A stretch of DNA of 64,000 bases from Arundinibacter roseus (GTDB lineage: Bacteria > Bacteroidota > Bacteroidia > Cytophagales > Spirosomataceae), in the NCBI RefSeq assembly GCF_004348825.1, contig NZ_SMJU01000009.1, forward strand, positions 186,001-250,000, in the 5' to 3' direction. Positions 46,901 to 54,804 of the stretch are shown piece by piece. The notes beneath the pieces are model-generated. The model had not been told where the DNA came from. It saw only the letters and a list, made by a program, of their open reading frames with translations, and ran no database searches. The position numbers and the translations under genes were made by a program. The first letter of the stretch is position 1, and the number at the start of each line of letters is the position of its first letter.

Positions 46901-47504
46901 TTTTAAAATGATGACCGCCCTGAAACAGATTTGCAATCATCCGGTGCATTACCTCAAAAAAGGAGACCTTGTGCTGGAAGCCTCCGGTAAAGCGGTGCTG
47001 CTGCTGGAACTGCTCCGGCAGTTGCTAGACACGGGCGAAAAAGCCCTGATTTTTACGCAATACGAAGAAATGGGCACGCACCTGCAAACCTTACTTGCAA
47101 CCCATTTAGGACTGGAGGTCCCGTTTTTGCACGGAGGCGTGAGCCGTAAAAACCGGGATTTGATGGTAGAAGATTTTCAGGCCAACCGCGCCACGCGCGT
47201 ATTGTTACTGTCGTTGAAAGCCGGAGGTACCGGCCTGAACCTAACCTCTGCCAATCATGTGATTCACTATGACTTGTGGTGGAATCCGGCGGTAGAAGCT
47301 CAGGCCACCGACCGGGCATTTCGCATTGGACAAACCCGGCGTGTGCTTGTTCACAGGCTCATTACACAGGGGACTTTTGAAGAAAAAATCAATATGCTGA
47401 TTCAACAGAAAAAAGAACTCGCCAATCTGACAGTTTCAAACGGTGAAACCTGGATCGGCGAGTTAAGCAATCAGGATTTAAAGGAACTGGTGCGGCTTGG
47501 CTAA
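43959..47504 (+). CDS. SWIM zinc-finger SNF2/Rad54-family ATPase
   Basis: 1181 residues from ATG 43959. An upstream in-frame start at 43878 adds 27 residues that overlap the probable promoter. The start KSFGQTWWGKQWIEVLEKM is typical of bacterial SWIM-SNF2 proteins. The SWIM finger is CSCPDWGDPCKHGAAVLY (~residues 126-143). A large central unassigned region follows. The helicase core has Walker A DDMGLGKT (~739), DEAQ box VIDEAQNIKN (~837), motif III MSGTPVENRLSEYWSI and motifs V-VI (LLLSLKAGGTGLNLTSANHVIHYDLWWNPAVEAQATDRAFRIGQ). It is a DNA translocase probably acting on protein-DNA complexes. In bacteria its precise role is not settled. Confidence 0.93.
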   Translation: MARKKSFGQTWWGKQWIEVLEKMDQSGRLARGRTYANGGAVLAINFSNNTIKAKVKGTRAIPYKVSFTLTPFTANEKVRLMDLITDNPLFLTQLLNRQLPAELFNESKERGINLFPGSWKDFQATCSCPDWGDPCKHGAAVLYLIANEIDKNPFLIFELRNFDLFQGLEALGVASAEQKDVEILDIADLRKPCELGEEIVFRPEEHLYESLDFSVVPESREHLLSLLSDQPLFYKTGNFKQVLRSFYQESRTKALALSGLDELREHTFDKDLDAIESGELILDEAMIFLQANFRDMNERLVFQFNELPKFLDWLQHFPHSQLPQLSPLLRGLYLTNRYVNKLLEQGGMLPQLLRVQLKKQAYFVRWIPALLNEQIAQVAGQVKALLPPDFLFYKIGRHDIYEPLASEKFTVLCSLLLTERVRQFNDRYHYKDTELDDLFFRREYARFTSFDSQEIPANIQLWLNKFFIAQRDYVPLLQVEESDDSPNFRMHVLVEKKGTGAEAPIPFERFMDEPDYAPIRMGVLRDLSMMADHFPQLNQLISSKGTQQLLFTPEQFPDVLLNILPTLRLFGIRILLPKSLQKLVRPQLSMTLDSEEDGKVGASSVLNLEEMLSFRWEVAVGDQQVNTADFIHLIENFRGLVKIKDQYVLLEEKEIRNLLDKLKNPPALDSQVVLHAALTEEYNGTGIQLTAAARKRIKKLTAPESVQLPATLRATLRPYQQRGYEWLYKNARIGFGSLIADDMGLGKTLQVITALQKFKEEGAFKKYKGLVVVPTTLLTNWSKEIARFAPELRAVVYHGTNRSQAGFAQTDLVLTTYGVVRSEQETFSKTTWPVLVIDEAQNIKNPATAQTKAVKKIKAGVRIAMSGTPVENRLSEYWSILDFVNKGYLGTLKKFTTDYAIPIEVDRDQHRLDVFKRLTEPFILRRLKTDKTIIQDLPDKIEMDQSCQLSSEQAALYQSVVDAALRGIDGAKDGFNRSGLIFKMMTALKQICNHPVHYLKKGDLVLEASGKAVLLLELLRQLLDTGEKALIFTQYEEMGTHLQTLLATHLGLEVPFLHGGVSRKNRDLMVEDFQANRATRVLLLSLKAGGTGLNLTSANHVIHYDLWWNPAVEAQATDRAFRIGQTRRVLVHRLITQGTFEEKINMLIQQKKELANLTVSNGETWIGELSNQDLKELVRLG

Positions 47505-47546
47505 TACATACGATGTGGACTATGAAATGAAACAACCAACCATATT

Positions 47547-47921
47547 TCATGACGCAATACTGGACCGCTGTTCGGTATACTGCACAACCTGTTGGCAAAG
47601 TAATTCATGAATTCTTTTTTTTCTTCTTCGGCTAAGGTAGAATTGCTGACCATTTATCAACACAACCCGGTTTTGGTCAAACCGGTCCACATATTTTAAG
47701 TTAATTAGCTCAGAACGACCTAACCGCATAAACGCTCGCCCGCATAAACGCTCTTCGAGGGTCCCGAGGGTAGTGGCTACCAACAATTTGCGGCCATCAG
47801 TAAAATGTACCTGCGTATAATTTCGATCTCCGGAACAAAATAGAATTTCGTCTACGTGAACCTGAGTGTGCCCGCCGATGTGTACATACGAGCAAAGCGA
47901 CGTGAGTGAAATAGATTTCAT
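47547..47921 (-). CDS. Stand-alone LytTR DNA-binding regulator
   Basis: 124 residues from ATG 47921; a longer frame to 48200 runs across the divergent promoter region and has no family similarity. The whole protein is a LytTR domain: HVDEILFCSGDRNYTQVHFTDGRKLLVATTLGTLEERL, then FMRLGRSELINLKYVDRF and VVLINGQQFYLSRRRKKRIHELL. LytTR proteins bind direct repeats in promoters. There is no receiver domain or membrane segment, so its signal is unknown. It is divergent from the sigma-factor cassette, 141 bp apart, which makes it a candidate local regulator. Confidence 0.9.
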   Translation of the reverse strand: MKSISLTSLCSYVHIGGHTQVHVDEILFCSGDRNYTQVHFTDGRKLLVATTLGTLEERLCGRAFMRLGRSELINLKYVDRFDQNRVVLINGQQFYLSRRRKKRIHELLCQQVVQYTEQRSSIAS

Positions 47922-47976
47922 AGTGTATGCGTAAAAAAGGTTGTGTGCAGATGTTCTTTTCCCCGGATTTAAAAGC

Positions 47977-47996
47977 TTAGTCGAAAAAATTAGTCG
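47977..47996. repeat. Direct repeat TTAGTCG in the LytTR/sigma divergent intergenic region
   Basis: TTAGTCG occurs at 47977-47983 and 47990-47996, a 13-bp period in the middle of the 141-bp gap. Regulators of the LytTR class recognise pairs of short direct repeats, but their usual repeats are about 9 bp with longer period, so assignment is speculative. Confidence 0.35.
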
Positions 47997-48062
47997 CAGG
48001 GAAACAGGACACGTAATTATTTTTACGATTTTCCTTACCTTTCCTCCGCAAGAAACCTTCCT

Positions 48063-48659
48063 ATGAGCCTGTTTAGTAAACCCTTTGATGAGTCTCGCGT
48101 AATGGACGGAATTCGAACCGGTGGGTCCGAACGCCGCTTTTTTGAAAATATCCTCTATCAGAACTTTACCTATCTCATTCGGGATGGAGCACGAAGGCAT
48201 ACGCTTTCCGAAGATGACAGCTCCATTGTGTATTCAGACACTATTCTGACGGTCATCGAACACCTGATTTCCAGGCGTTTTGAGGGGCGATCAGGTATCA
48301 AAACCTACGTACATCAAATTTTTACAAACAAATGTGTTGACCTTATTCGAAAACATTCGACTAAGAAGGCACAGGTCTTTCAGGGTGAAGGACTGTCAGA
48401 AATGTTAAATCTTTTGCCGGACGATACCCACTCGGCCATTCAAACACTCATGCAACAGCAGGATGTAGACCTGCTTCGACAACGACTCACGCAGCTGGGC
48501 GATAAATGCCATCGGATGCTTTGGGCCTGGGGCGAAGGTTTTACAGATGTAGAAATTGCCCGGGAAATGGGCTATCAGTCAGCAGCGGTCTCCAAAACGA
48601 GCCGTCAACGCTGTCTGGATCGACTTCGGGAATTATATCTCTCCGCCTATAAAAACTAA
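48063..48659 (+). CDS. ECF-like sigma-70 family RNA polymerase sigma factor
   Basis: 198 residues. Region 2 is divergent (FFENILYQNFTYLIRDGARRH, YSDTILTVIEHLISRRFEGRSGIKTYVHQIFTNKCVDLIRK). Region 4 is a helix-turn-helix (LTQLGDKCHRMLWAWGEGFTDVEIAREMGYQSAAVSKTSRQRCLDRLREL). It would direct RNA polymerase to a specific set of promoters, possibly including its own. It is first in a tight run: an anti-sigma-like membrane protein starts 8 bp after its stop, followed by a subtilisin-type protease and a TPR-CHAT protease. Confidence 0.88.
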   Translation: MSLFSKPFDESRVMDGIRTGGSERRFFENILYQNFTYLIRDGARRHTLSEDDSSIVYSDTILTVIEHLISRRFEGRSGIKTYVHQIFTNKCVDLIRKHSTKKAQVFQGEGLSEMLNLLPDDTHSAIQTLMQQQDVDLLRQRLTQLGDKCHRMLWAWGEGFTDVEIAREMGYQSAAVSKTSRQRCLDRLRELYLSAYKN

Positions 48660-48667
48660 ACAAGAGT

Positions 48668-49390
48668 ATGGATACACGTATTGAGCCCTACTTTAATAAA
48701 GAGTTATCTTCTGCCGAGCAAAGCATTTTTGAGCAAGACCTACGGCAAAATCAAACGCTGGCAGAAGAGGTAGCCTTTTATTTACAAACCCGGCAACTCA
48801 TCAGGCAGGAACTACTAGCCGAGCGCCATGCTGTGTGGCAGGAACTTGCCCAAAGGCCTCAGCCTCGCCCAATACGTCCTATATGGACATTGGCAGCTGT
48901 GGCCGCCCTATTAGTAATCGCCCTCGGTTTGGGTTGGAATTGGCTTCGGCCAACCTCGCCTACGGCACAAGCGCTAGCGCAAACCTACATTGAACAGCAG
49001 CTAACTAGCCTACCGGTCCTTATGGATGCAGGAACTGATAGCCTGCAAAAAGCGATTGACTCCTATAATCAAGGGGAGTTTGAAAAAGCCGGACTACTGG
49101 CCCAAGCCCTGCTCCAACAGCAGCCGGCCAGTGCCGAGGCTTTGAATCTGGCGGGATTGTCAGCGCTTAGACTGCAACGATATGAGCAGGCCATTGTTCA
49201 TTTTGAAAAGCTGGCTCAGCAAAAGGATTTGTACGCAAATCCAGGTACATTCCACGTAGCATTGGCCTTACTTATAAGAAATGAACCATTGGATAAAAAA
49301 CAGGCTGAATCTTTACTTAAAGAAGTAATTTCAAAGAATCTGGAAGGAAAAGAACAGGCCGAAAAGTGGTTATTGAGTTTTGATCAATAG
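48668..49390 (+). CDS. Membrane protein with anti-sigma-like N-terminus and TPR-like C-terminus
   Basis: 240 residues. Residues 1-70 (IEPYFNKELSSAEQSIFEQDLRQNQTLAEEVAFYLQTRQLI) resemble the helical cytoplasmic part of Bacteroidota anti-sigma factors, without a zinc-binding HxxxCxxC. One transmembrane helix follows (IWTLAAVAALLVIALGLGWNWL, ~76-97). The rest is TPR-like (AIDSYNQGEFEKAGLLAQALLQQQPASAEALNLAGLSALRLQRYEQAIVHFEKLAQ), predicted periplasmic. Its position right after the sigma gene supports an anti-sigma role, which is inference. Its periplasmic TPRs face the same side as the CHAT protein encoded downstream. Confidence 0.75.
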   Translation: MDTRIEPYFNKELSSAEQSIFEQDLRQNQTLAEEVAFYLQTRQLIRQELLAERHAVWQELAQRPQPRPIRPIWTLAAVAALLVIALGLGWNWLRPTSPTAQALAQTYIEQQLTSLPVLMDAGTDSLQKAIDSYNQGEFEKAGLLAQALLQQQPASAEALNLAGLSALRLQRYEQAIVHFEKLAQQKDLYANPGTFHVALALLIRNEPLDKKQAESLLKEVISKNLEGKEQAEKWLLSFDQ

Positions 49391-49466
49391 CGTGAATAAT
49401 CGGTACTGACTCCCCATCCGTTAAAATATACCCACTATCTCATTAACCCGCTAAACCCCCTGTCCA

Positions 49467-51020
49467 ATGGAACCCGACTTTTCTACCCTGACCAAGAAAG
49501 AATTAGAAAATTTTGGAATTTACACACCAATTGAAAGACGTTTGGATGAACAGAAAAATCCATATTGGGTTAACCCTGTTCAGAAGATTCTAATTATCCA
49601 TCCAGCCTGTTTTGACCATGCAGGTATTCCTTCAAAAACTAATAAAAAAACACTTGCCGAGTGGGTAAAAACAAGAATTATCAGGCAGATTCCTCCTTCA
49701 AATCAGCCTGCACCCATTTTCAGCAAAGGCACCTTCGTATGGAGTTTTGAGGAGAACAAAGAAAAAAAAGTCCTGTTTCGAATCATTCGCATCAGCGAGT
49801 GTCCCAACGACCGATCGGAGTATCATGGCCCAAGCCTGACCTTGCTTATAGAATGGGATAGAGCGGCGTATTCCGGGAGTGGGGATATCGTACCTTTTCC
49901 GGGCCTGTTTGTTCAAACCGACAACGAATTTATTTTAAATCCGAATCCAAATAATAAACCCGGCCATCCCCCAATCAGTGAGGGGGATGTAACACATGTG
50001 TACCCTTCTGATTTTAAACCCTTTACCACACAGGACGCTGCTTATTTCCAGCAAGTATCGCAAGGACATCGAACTAAACCCATTGTGGCAGTGATGGACA
50101 CGGGTTTATACTATAAATGGGAGGATCGTCGCGGCAATCCACCTAATCCACTCATCAAAAGGCATTATGAAAAAAATAACGTAAAGGTTGATTTCATTCT
50201 TGCCCGCAGAAAAAGAAAAGGTTGTCGGCCTTCAGCTATGTATGGCTATTGCGGCATTACGGATTATTTGGTCCGCCCCGTCCCAAATTCAAGGCTTGAC
50301 GTTCTAAATGATTTATCTACTGCACAGATACTTTCAAGTCCCTATGACGACCATTTGGTGGATCAGGAACATGCCGGTGGAGTTATAAAAAATCAAGTGG
50401 GTCGGCATGGTACCGTTATCTCGGCCATCCTTAGCCACCATAAGTGCCAGGTACTACCTGTCAAAGCTTTCAGTAACGCCGGCATAGGAATGCTCTTTGA
50501 TGTTCTTTGCTGCTGCAACTATATACTGTCTAGCAAGCGTAATGGCCTGCCCATTCAGGTCATCAATGCTAGTTTTAGTGGTGTTCTATCCACTCAAAAT
50601 ATTGCTATTTTTAAGAATAAATTAAGAGCTATGACTCAAACCCATAAAATCTGGGTGGTGGCATCCTCAGGCAACAACAATTATAACCTCGATACTAACC
50701 CGCGCTACCCGGCCTCTTTTGGACTGCCTCTTGCCAATGGTGGCCTGGAAAGAGTCATCACGGTCAACTCTTTTTATGATGAGCGCGTGGTTGGCAATAC
50801 GGGCATGGCCGTTTCGCTAACCGTAAAATCCTCGGTATCAAATGGTTTCCTCTCTCAACTACCCATTGCAAACGACGAGCCCATTCAAGGCACATCATTT
50901 GCGGCAGCTTACGTATCAGCAGCTCTAGCTTCTGTTGTAGCCTCAGCTCCAGCCAGCTCAAGAGCAGCAGCATTGTCTTCTGTGCAGTCCACTAATTTCC
51001 CTACCATTACTTTCAGCTAA
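49467..51020 (+). CDS. Subtilisin-like (S8) serine protease with unassigned N-terminal region
   Basis: 517 residues. The subtilase triad is D211 in AVMDTG, H314 in GRHGTVISAIL and S477 in GTSFAAAYVSAAL. The oxyanion-type Asn is in VVASSGNNNYN (~400). The first ~200 residues have no signal peptide and no family I recognise; they contain charged and Trp/Phe-rich segments (GTFVWSFEENKEKKVLFRI, LTLLIEWDRAAYSGSGDIVPFPGLFV). The absence of an export signal suggests a cytoplasmic protease, unusual for S8. It lies 76 bp after the TPR protein and 15 bp before the CHAT gene, so it is probably cotranscribed. Confidence 0.88.
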   Translation: MEPDFSTLTKKELENFGIYTPIERRLDEQKNPYWVNPVQKILIIHPACFDHAGIPSKTNKKTLAEWVKTRIIRQIPPSNQPAPIFSKGTFVWSFEENKEKKVLFRIIRISECPNDRSEYHGPSLTLLIEWDRAAYSGSGDIVPFPGLFVQTDNEFILNPNPNNKPGHPPISEGDVTHVYPSDFKPFTTQDAAYFQQVSQGHRTKPIVAVMDTGLYYKWEDRRGNPPNPLIKRHYEKNNVKVDFILARRKRKGCRPSAMYGYCGITDYLVRPVPNSRLDVLNDLSTAQILSSPYDDHLVDQEHAGGVIKNQVGRHGTVISAILSHHKCQVLPVKAFSNAGIGMLFDVLCCCNYILSSKRNGLPIQVINASFSGVLSTQNIAIFKNKLRAMTQTHKIWVVASSGNNNYNLDTNPRYPASFGLPLANGGLERVITVNSFYDERVVGNTGMAVSLTVKSSVSNGFLSQLPIANDEPIQGTSFAAAYVSAALASVVASAPASSRAAALSSVQSTNFPTITFS

Positions 51021-51035
51021 TCGTAAAGGAATAAA

Positions 51036-53840
51036 ATGAAAGTAGCAGCCGTTTGGGTTGGTCTAATGATCCTTTGCGGGCTTTGTGGCCTGACCAAGGC
51101 TGCCTGCCCTGACCGGAACAGTTTTTCTCTTGACTTACAGAAGATCAGCTCTATAAGCTACGACAGCACAGGCCTTACACAGCAACGGACCAGGCTGCAT
51201 GCATGGCTAAAGCGCTGGGAAAAATGCTATGAGAAGGCTGACTCTACCTACATTTCCGCACTCAATCAACTGGCTTATGTATACAATTTTACGTATGACT
51301 ACCAACCTGCCATTCGATACGCTACGCAGGCTATTGCGCTCTATGGAAGTACACGAGGCAGTCTTCGGCTGAAAACCAGTGATTATGCAAAAACCTGTTA
51401 CCGATTAGGGGTCTATCTGGATGCCGCCAATGAAACGGAGAAATCTCTTTCGTTTTTATTAAAAGCCTTTGAATCAGGCAAAATTCATCCCGACGGCATA
51501 CGGTGGGCTTCGGCGGCCTGCCCATATATTACGTATTCATACTATGTAAAGGGTGATTTTGAGCAGGCTTTGTTATATGCTTCCCAAGGGGAGCACCTGG
51601 CATATATGCTTGGTTCAGATATTCAGATCTCCAAATTATTCGAACAAAAAGCACAGGTTTTACAAAGTCTGGGGCGCTTTAATGAAGCTAAAAATGCCAT
51701 AGAAAAAGCCATTTTACTCGTGCGTTACGATGCTGATAACCAGGAATCGCATGCTGGTCAGGAACGGCTGCTTGGGGTTATTCTGCAAGAAATGGGCGAT
51801 CAAAAAAATGGATTAAAGCATCTGCAAGCGGCATTCAAACTAGCCCGTCTTCATCAAAACCCCAATCTTTCGGACTACGCCAACGCTTTGGGGCTGCACT
51901 TTTATAGGCAAAAAAATTACCAGAAAGCGATTAGTTACTTTAAAGAAGCCTACCAAATCAATAAAAGTCAGTATAGTAAAAGTGTTCTATTCGACCATCT
52001 GGGGCTGGCGTCTTGCGCACTTGGGAAATTTGATGAGGCGTTACGCTACCACCAGAAAGGACTAACTCAACTCTCGGTTCCATTTCGTGATACGTCTCTG
52101 ACGGCTCTTCCCAGGGCGGCAACAATTCGCTCAGAACCTCAAAAAGAATATTTTCTGCTTTTGGTTCAGGACAAAGCCGCTACCTGGCTGACTTACGCCC
52201 GGAAAACATCCAGCCATAAAAAATTCAAATTGCAACAAGCACTTCACACGTTCATGCTGGCAGACAGTATGATTGATTTTATGCGGTGGGAGCTCTCGGG
52301 CGAAAGTTCAAAGCTATTCTGGCGAAAAAAAACCCGGACAATGTACGAACAAGCGCTGGAAACCTGTTTTCTGTTGAATAATACAGAAGCCGCTTTTCAT
52401 TTTTTTGAAAAAAGCCGAGCAGTTTTGCTGAGCGATAAATTAAATGAACTGAACGCTGCCCAACGATTATCAGAAGATGATTCGGAACAGGAAAAAAAGC
52501 TAAGCCATCGCATTCGTTTCCTGCAAAATGAAGTAAACTCCCCGGGAAATAGCAGGCAAATCCGTCAGAAATATGAATCTGAATTGCTAAATACTCTCTT
52601 TGAACAAGAGAAATTCATCAAGAGGTTGGAAACCACTAATCCACAATATTTCAGGTATAAATATGACAGCCATATAATTTCTCCTCGGGCGTTTCAAGAG
52701 CAATCTTTGAAGCCTACAAGTACATTACCCGAAAGCGCTTACCTTTCCTACTTTGTTGGTGACAGCAGCCTCTTTGGCTTATGTATTCAGAGCCATGATA
52801 TTGCTTTAAAACGTCTGGATTTAGAAAAATACCGGTATTTCCTACATCAATTCAAACCTTTGTTAATCAGCCGCAATGCACAAAATAAACAGTTTACACA
52901 ACTAATATCATCATCATCAGGTCTTTACGAATGCCTGCTTAAACCTTTTGGTTTGAGCAAAGGCACACGGCTGATTATCTCTCCCGATGGCGAATTCCTA
53001 CCTTTTGGAGCATTTAGTCTATCGCCAACGCAGCCCGATTTCCTCATTCGACATCATGCCATAAGCTATGTCTATTCGGCTCGTTTCCTTGAAAAAAATG
53101 AATCTTCAGCTACTTCATTCTGGCCACCTGGTCCATCGTTTCTGGGTGTAGCCCCTATTGAATTCCCCTCGGCTATGAATCTGGCCAGCCTGTCTGGCTC
53201 TGACAAGGCAATTACTGCGCTCAATTCTCATTTTCATTTTCCTAAAAATCTTATAGGAAAAGATGCTTCCCGCCAGGAATTCATGAATCAGGCTCAGCAC
53301 TTTCAAATCGTTCAACTTATTACTCATGCGGATGCTGACAGCCTGGAAGCCCCTACACTCTTTTTTGCAGATTCGACCCTTGCTCTATCTGACCTGCCCG
53401 GAGGAAAGCGTTTTCAGACGCAGCTCATGGTATTGTCAGCATGCAAAACCGGAAGTGGTACCTACCAGCGGGGGGAGGGTGTATTTAGTTTTGCCCGAGG
53501 TTTTTTGGCGCTTGGCATTCCATCAACTCTGACGACCCTCTGGAATGTAGAAAACCAAACTATCTATGAATTAAATCAATCGTTTTACGAACACCTGGCA
53601 ACCGGTCTGCCCCTGGATATAGCCTTGCAAAAAGCACAGATTGCATGGCTTACTGGCAATAGTCGTTCTAATCAGCTACCTTTCGCATGGGCTGGCATCG
53701 TGCTTATCGGCCAAACCAGACCGGTTATGACTGCCTCTTTCTCCGATGACTGGTTCATTCTGATAGCGTTGGGGTTCATATGTGGATTGATTTGGGGAAT
53801 TAAACGATATATTTCAACCCGAAAGACAAACCCGGGATAA
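51036..53840 (+). CDS. Exported TPR-CHAT (caspase-like) protease with C-terminal membrane anchor
   Basis: 934 residues. A signal peptide (VAAVWVGLMILCGLCGLTKA) is followed by about ten TPR-like helix pairs (from ~60 to 480, e.g. LGLHFYRQKNYQKAISYFKEAYQINK, DHLGLASCALGKFDEALRYHQKGL), a coiled region (~480-535) and a CHAT domain (~560-905). The catalytic dyad is H764 in QLITHADADS and C803 in VLSACKTGSGTYQRGEG. The end holds WFILIALGFICGLIWGIKRY, a membrane helix. CHAT proteases are clan CD, separin/caspase-like; TPRs usually gate them through a bound partner. It closes the sigma-TPR-S8-CHAT run. Confidence 0.92.
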   Translation: MKVAAVWVGLMILCGLCGLTKAACPDRNSFSLDLQKISSISYDSTGLTQQRTRLHAWLKRWEKCYEKADSTYISALNQLAYVYNFTYDYQPAIRYATQAIALYGSTRGSLRLKTSDYAKTCYRLGVYLDAANETEKSLSFLLKAFESGKIHPDGIRWASAACPYITYSYYVKGDFEQALLYASQGEHLAYMLGSDIQISKLFEQKAQVLQSLGRFNEAKNAIEKAILLVRYDADNQESHAGQERLLGVILQEMGDQKNGLKHLQAAFKLARLHQNPNLSDYANALGLHFYRQKNYQKAISYFKEAYQINKSQYSKSVLFDHLGLASCALGKFDEALRYHQKGLTQLSVPFRDTSLTALPRAATIRSEPQKEYFLLLVQDKAATWLTYARKTSSHKKFKLQQALHTFMLADSMIDFMRWELSGESSKLFWRKKTRTMYEQALETCFLLNNTEAAFHFFEKSRAVLLSDKLNELNAAQRLSEDDSEQEKKLSHRIRFLQNEVNSPGNSRQIRQKYESELLNTLFEQEKFIKRLETTNPQYFRYKYDSHIISPRAFQEQSLKPTSTLPESAYLSYFVGDSSLFGLCIQSHDIALKRLDLEKYRYFLHQFKPLLISRNAQNKQFTQLISSSSGLYECLLKPFGLSKGTRLIISPDGEFLPFGAFSLSPTQPDFLIRHHAISYVYSARFLEKNESSATSFWPPGPSFLGVAPIEFPSAMNLASLSGSDKAITALNSHFHFPKNLIGKDASRQEFMNQAQHFQIVQLITHADADSLEAPTLFFADSTLALSDLPGGKRFQTQLMVLSACKTGSGTYQRGEGVFSFARGFLALGIPSTLTTLWNVENQTIYELNQSFYEHLATGLPLDIALQKAQIAWLTGNSRSNQLPFAWAGIVLIGQTRPVMTASFSDDWFILIALGFICGLIWGIKRYISTRKTNPG

Positions 53841-53881
53841 CTGCTTCCCATCCTAACTTTTTTGGTAACGTGATTTGAGAT

Positions 53882-53912
53882 TTGGCATATTCAGCAAGAG
53901 CCCTTAATTTCA
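53882..53912 (+). promoter_or_regulatory. Promoter-like TTG-N20-TAATTTCA before nadC
   Basis: TTG at 53882-53884 and TAATTTCA at 53905-53912 with 20 nt between. The -7 box ends six bases before the nadC ATG, so the transcript would be nearly leaderless. Two mismatches to the -7 consensus keep confidence low. Confidence 0.35.
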
Positions 53913-53918
53913 CCACCT

Positions 53919-54767
53919 ATGGAAACAAACCCCAATAACCTTCGTGACCTGATTCGGCTGGCGCTTCGTGAAGACGCCGGAGATGGCGATCATTCTTCTC
54001 TTTCATGTGTTCCGGCAGATGCCACCAATCAGGCTCGTTTGCTGGTTAAACAAGCAGGTATTTTGGCCGGTGTTGACGTGGCCCTGCTGGTTTTTGAGGA
54101 GGTAGATCCCACCCTAAACGTGCAGCCGTTACTGGCTGATGGAGCGTCCATTCAGCCCGGAGAAATCGTCCTGACAGTATCAGGAAATACCCAGTCGATT
54201 TTGCTTGCGGAGCGACTGATGCTCAACATCATGCAACGTATGAGTGGCATTGCAACCTATACCCGAAACCTTGTTGATCTGATTGCCGATCTGCCCGTTA
54301 AGCTGCTGGATACACGAAAGACAACGCCCAATTTTCGGGTTTTTGAGAAAATGGCTACCCGTATTGGTGGCGCGGCCAATCACCGCATGGGGCTCTACGA
54401 TATGATTATGCTGAAAGATAATCATGTGGATTATGCAGGCGGAATTGAAGCCGCTATTGGCCGGGCCAATGCCTACCTGCAAAGCACCGGACGAACGCTG
54501 AAAATTGAAATTGAAGCCCGTAATTTGAGAGATGTTGAAGAAATTCTGCGTATCGGCGGTGTAGATATAGTCATGCTGGATAACTTTTCACTGGAAGATA
54601 TGCGAGTGGCTGTACAAAAAATTGGTGACCGATTTGAGACCGAAGCGTCAGGAAATATCAATGAAAAAACAATTCGGGCTGTGGCCGAAACGGGCGTAAA
54701 CAGTATTTCGAGCGGAGCTTTGACTCATCAGGTCAAAAGCCTGGATCTCAGCCTTAAAGCCTATTGA
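53919..54767 (+). CDS. nadC: Nicotinate-nucleotide pyrophosphorylase (quinolinate phosphoribosyltransferase)
   Basis: 282 residues. It joins quinolinate and PRPP to give nicotinate mononucleotide and CO2 in de novo NAD synthesis. Signatures: LREDAGDGDHSSLSCVP at the N-terminus, LNIMQRMSGIATYTR, LLDTRKTTPNFRVFEKMATRIGGAANHRMGLYDMIMLKDNHV, and IEIEARNLRDVEEIL. The substrate-binding Arg/Lys/His residues in these motifs are intact. nadA and nadB are not adjacent. Confidence 0.97.
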   Translation: METNPNNLRDLIRLALREDAGDGDHSSLSCVPADATNQARLLVKQAGILAGVDVALLVFEEVDPTLNVQPLLADGASIQPGEIVLTVSGNTQSILLAERLMLNIMQRMSGIATYTRNLVDLIADLPVKLLDTRKTTPNFRVFEKMATRIGGAANHRMGLYDMIMLKDNHVDYAGGIEAAIGRANAYLQSTGRTLKIEIEARNLRDVEEILRIGGVDIVMLDNFSLEDMRVAVQKIGDRFETEASGNINEKTIRAVAETGVNSISSGALTHQVKSLDLSLKAY

Positions 54768-54804
54768 GAAAATGACGTAAACTCTATTTTATACGAAAGA
54801 ATCA

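Noticed and set aside
47922-48200. N-terminal extension of the LytTR gene by 93 residues
   Set aside because: It runs through the divergent promoter region and into the sigma gene and has no LytTR or membrane features; the ATG at 47921 gives a complete domain.
47547-53840. Type III-E CRISPR (Craspase) locus
   Set aside because: The TPR-CHAT and sigma genes recall it, but there is no Cas7-11, cas1/2 or repeat array anywhere in the window, and the CHAT protein is exported.
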